DNA of 25,697 nucleotides from Lewinella sp039816955 (GTDB lineage Bacteria; Bacteroidota; Bacteroidia; Chitinophagales; Saprospiraceae), in the NCBI GenBank assembly GCA_039816955.1, contig JBCBWU010000102.1, positions 1-25,697 of the forward strand, read 5' to 3'. This document shows, in pieces, positions 24,628-25,697 of the stretch. Each line of letters starts with the position of its first letter. Position 1 is the stretch's first letter. Under the pieces are notes generated by a model. The model was not told the origin of the DNA. It saw nothing but the letters and a program-made list of their open reading frames with translations, and searched no databases. The position numbers were made by a program, and so were the translations under genes.

Positions 24628-25697
24628 TTAAACCTCCATCATTTGACTATTGTACAACTCTGCGTACAGACCATCGCGAAGCATGAGCTGCTGATGGGTA
24701 CCTTGCTCTACAATTTGACCTTGATCCAGAACAATGATACGATCAACATTGCGTAGAGTAGAAAGCCGGTGCGCAATTATGATACCAGTGCGTTCAGCAT
24801 CAGAAAGTGCGGCGTCAATCGCAGCTTGTATCTCCTTTTCCGCCTTGTTGTCCAGCGAACTGGTTGCCTCATCAAAGATCACGATCGGCGCCGATTCTGC
24901 TTCGAGAATAGCCCGCGCAATGGCGATTCGCTGACGCTGTCCACCGGATAGTTTGATACCGCGTTCACCCACCATCGTACCATAACCTTCTACCGTTTCC
25001 ATGATGAAGTCGTGTGCTTGGGCCTTTCGGGCTGCTGCGACAATTTCCTCCATAGTGGCATCTGGCTTACCATAGGCGATATTTTCACGCAAACTGCGGT
25101 GAAAAAGGCTTGGGTCCTGTGGTACCAATGATATTTTGGAACGCAAGTAAGCTTGTGGTAACTGTCGAATATCAATACCGTCGATCAGAATTGCTCCTTG
25201 CTGCACATCCATATGCCGTTGGAGAAGGGTTACGATGGTTGACTTCCCTGAGCCACTCGGTCCTACAATACCCACCTTTTCACCGGGGGCTATTTCTAGA
25301 CTAAAGTCCTCAAATACATGTGAACCTTCTGGATAATTGAAGTTGATATTTTCCAATTCGATAGCTCCTTCACTTATTGGACGTTGACTTACGCTCAGCG
25401 GATCTTGGATGTCTGGTTGAACCCGAATGTGTTCCATGAATTTATTGGCATCCGCATAGGCCTGTGTCATGGCATTGATCATTCGTGAAAAGTTCCAAAC
25501 CTCTCGAGATATGCTGTTGGCATAATAAAGAATCAGTACGATCATACCTGGGCTAATTACACCACGCATCCAATAGTAGGCACCCATTGCCAGGATACCT
25601 ACATCGAGTAGGATGAGCATAATACCCTGGAGGCCATTGCGCCACCGACTCCAGTACTTGTTACGATGTCTTGCTCTATGTCGTATCTCGTTTCTGC
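24628..25697 (-). CDS. ABC exporter (fused permease and ATPase), 5' end cut by the window edge
   Basis: This is a half-transporter of the lipid A/multidrug exporter type (MsbA-like). The frame stays open to the right edge, so the first transmembrane helices are missing; about 355 residues are visible where family members have about 580. The visible part holds the last membrane helices (GIMLILLDVGILAMGAYYW and GMIVLILYYA) followed by a full nucleotide-binding domain. That domain shows Walker A GPSGSGKST, Q-loop VPQDPSLF, signature LSGGQRQRIAIARA, Walker B IVIFDEATSSLD and H-loop AHRLSTL. Substrate cannot be told from the ATPase. An apparent start at 25620 lies inside a membrane helix and is internal. 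Confidence 0.92.
   Translation of the reverse strand, partial: RNEIRHRARHRNKYWSRWRNGLQGIMLILLDVGILAMGAYYWMRGVISPGMIVLILYYANSISREVWNFSRMINAMTQAYADANKFMEHIRVQPDIQDPLSVSQRPISEGAIELENINFNYPEGSHVFEDFSLEIAPGEKVGIVGPSGSGKSTIVTLLQRHMDVQQGAILIDGIDIRQLPQAYLRSKISLVPQDPSLFHRSLRENIAYGKPDATMEEIVAAARKAQAHDFIMETVEGYGTMVGERGIKLSGGQRQRIAIARAILEAESAPIVIFDEATSSLDNKAEKEIQAAIDAALSDAERTGIIIAHRLSTLRNVDRIIVLDQGQIVEQGTHQQLMLRDGLYAELYNSQMMEV

Noticed and set aside
25618..25620. ATG at 25620 as the start of the ABC exporter
   Set aside because: The frame continues open to the window edge with membrane-helix sequence before it, and the visible protein lacks the first transmembrane helices, so the gene is truncated by the window rather than starting here.

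Overview
The window looks like a chromosomal segment of a Bacteroidota bacterium, probably a Saprospiria/Lewinella-type member (inference). The evidence is an Oar-like TonB-dependent receptor with a carboxypeptidase-regulatory N-domain, a secreted protein with a type IX secretion (Por) C-terminal tail, the Bacteroidota form of LptD next to a SPOR-domain amidase and an MlaD/MCE protein, and six upstream regions carrying the Bacteroidota -7 promoter word TAnnTTTG. No tRNA, rRNA, insertion sequence, phage gene or CRISPR array was seen. The longest gene-free stretch is about 220 bases (3253-3473), so no stretch over 300 bases lacks a gene.

Layout. 1-3252: a terminator hairpin, then a minus-strand TonB-dependent receptor. 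3474-7486 (plus): polyphosphate kinase (ppk1), a DUF3419/BtaA-type aminocarboxypropyl transferase and a BtaB-type methyltransferase. Together these suggest phosphate storage and phosphorus-free betaine-lipid synthesis; a perfect 16-bp inverted repeat lies on the ppk1 stop codon. 7513-10221 (minus): an MlaD/MCE protein and a periplasmic N-acetylmuramoyl-L-alanine amidase, divergent from lptD (10251-13055, plus); this is an envelope-assembly block. 13097-15533 (minus): four small genes without recognised function (two secreted proteins, a tiny membrane protein, a likely outer-membrane beta-barrel). 15730-19369 (plus): a TPR sensor histidine kinase and an FG-GAP-repeat secreted protein. 19438-22646 (minus): a RavA/ViaA-like MoxR ATPase and VWA pair. 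22737-24563 (plus): an atypical pyruvate-kinase-like protein. 24628 to the right edge (minus): an ABC exporter cut by the window.

Most of the window is ordinary Bacteroidota core and envelope biology. The parts most worth following up are the atypical pyruvate kinase (no C-terminal domain, long N-terminal extension, doubled B-domain region, residues typical of K+-independent enzymes), the ppk1-btaA-btaB grouping with its inverted repeat, and the RavA/ViaA pair. I did not find convincing evidence of an entirely new system.
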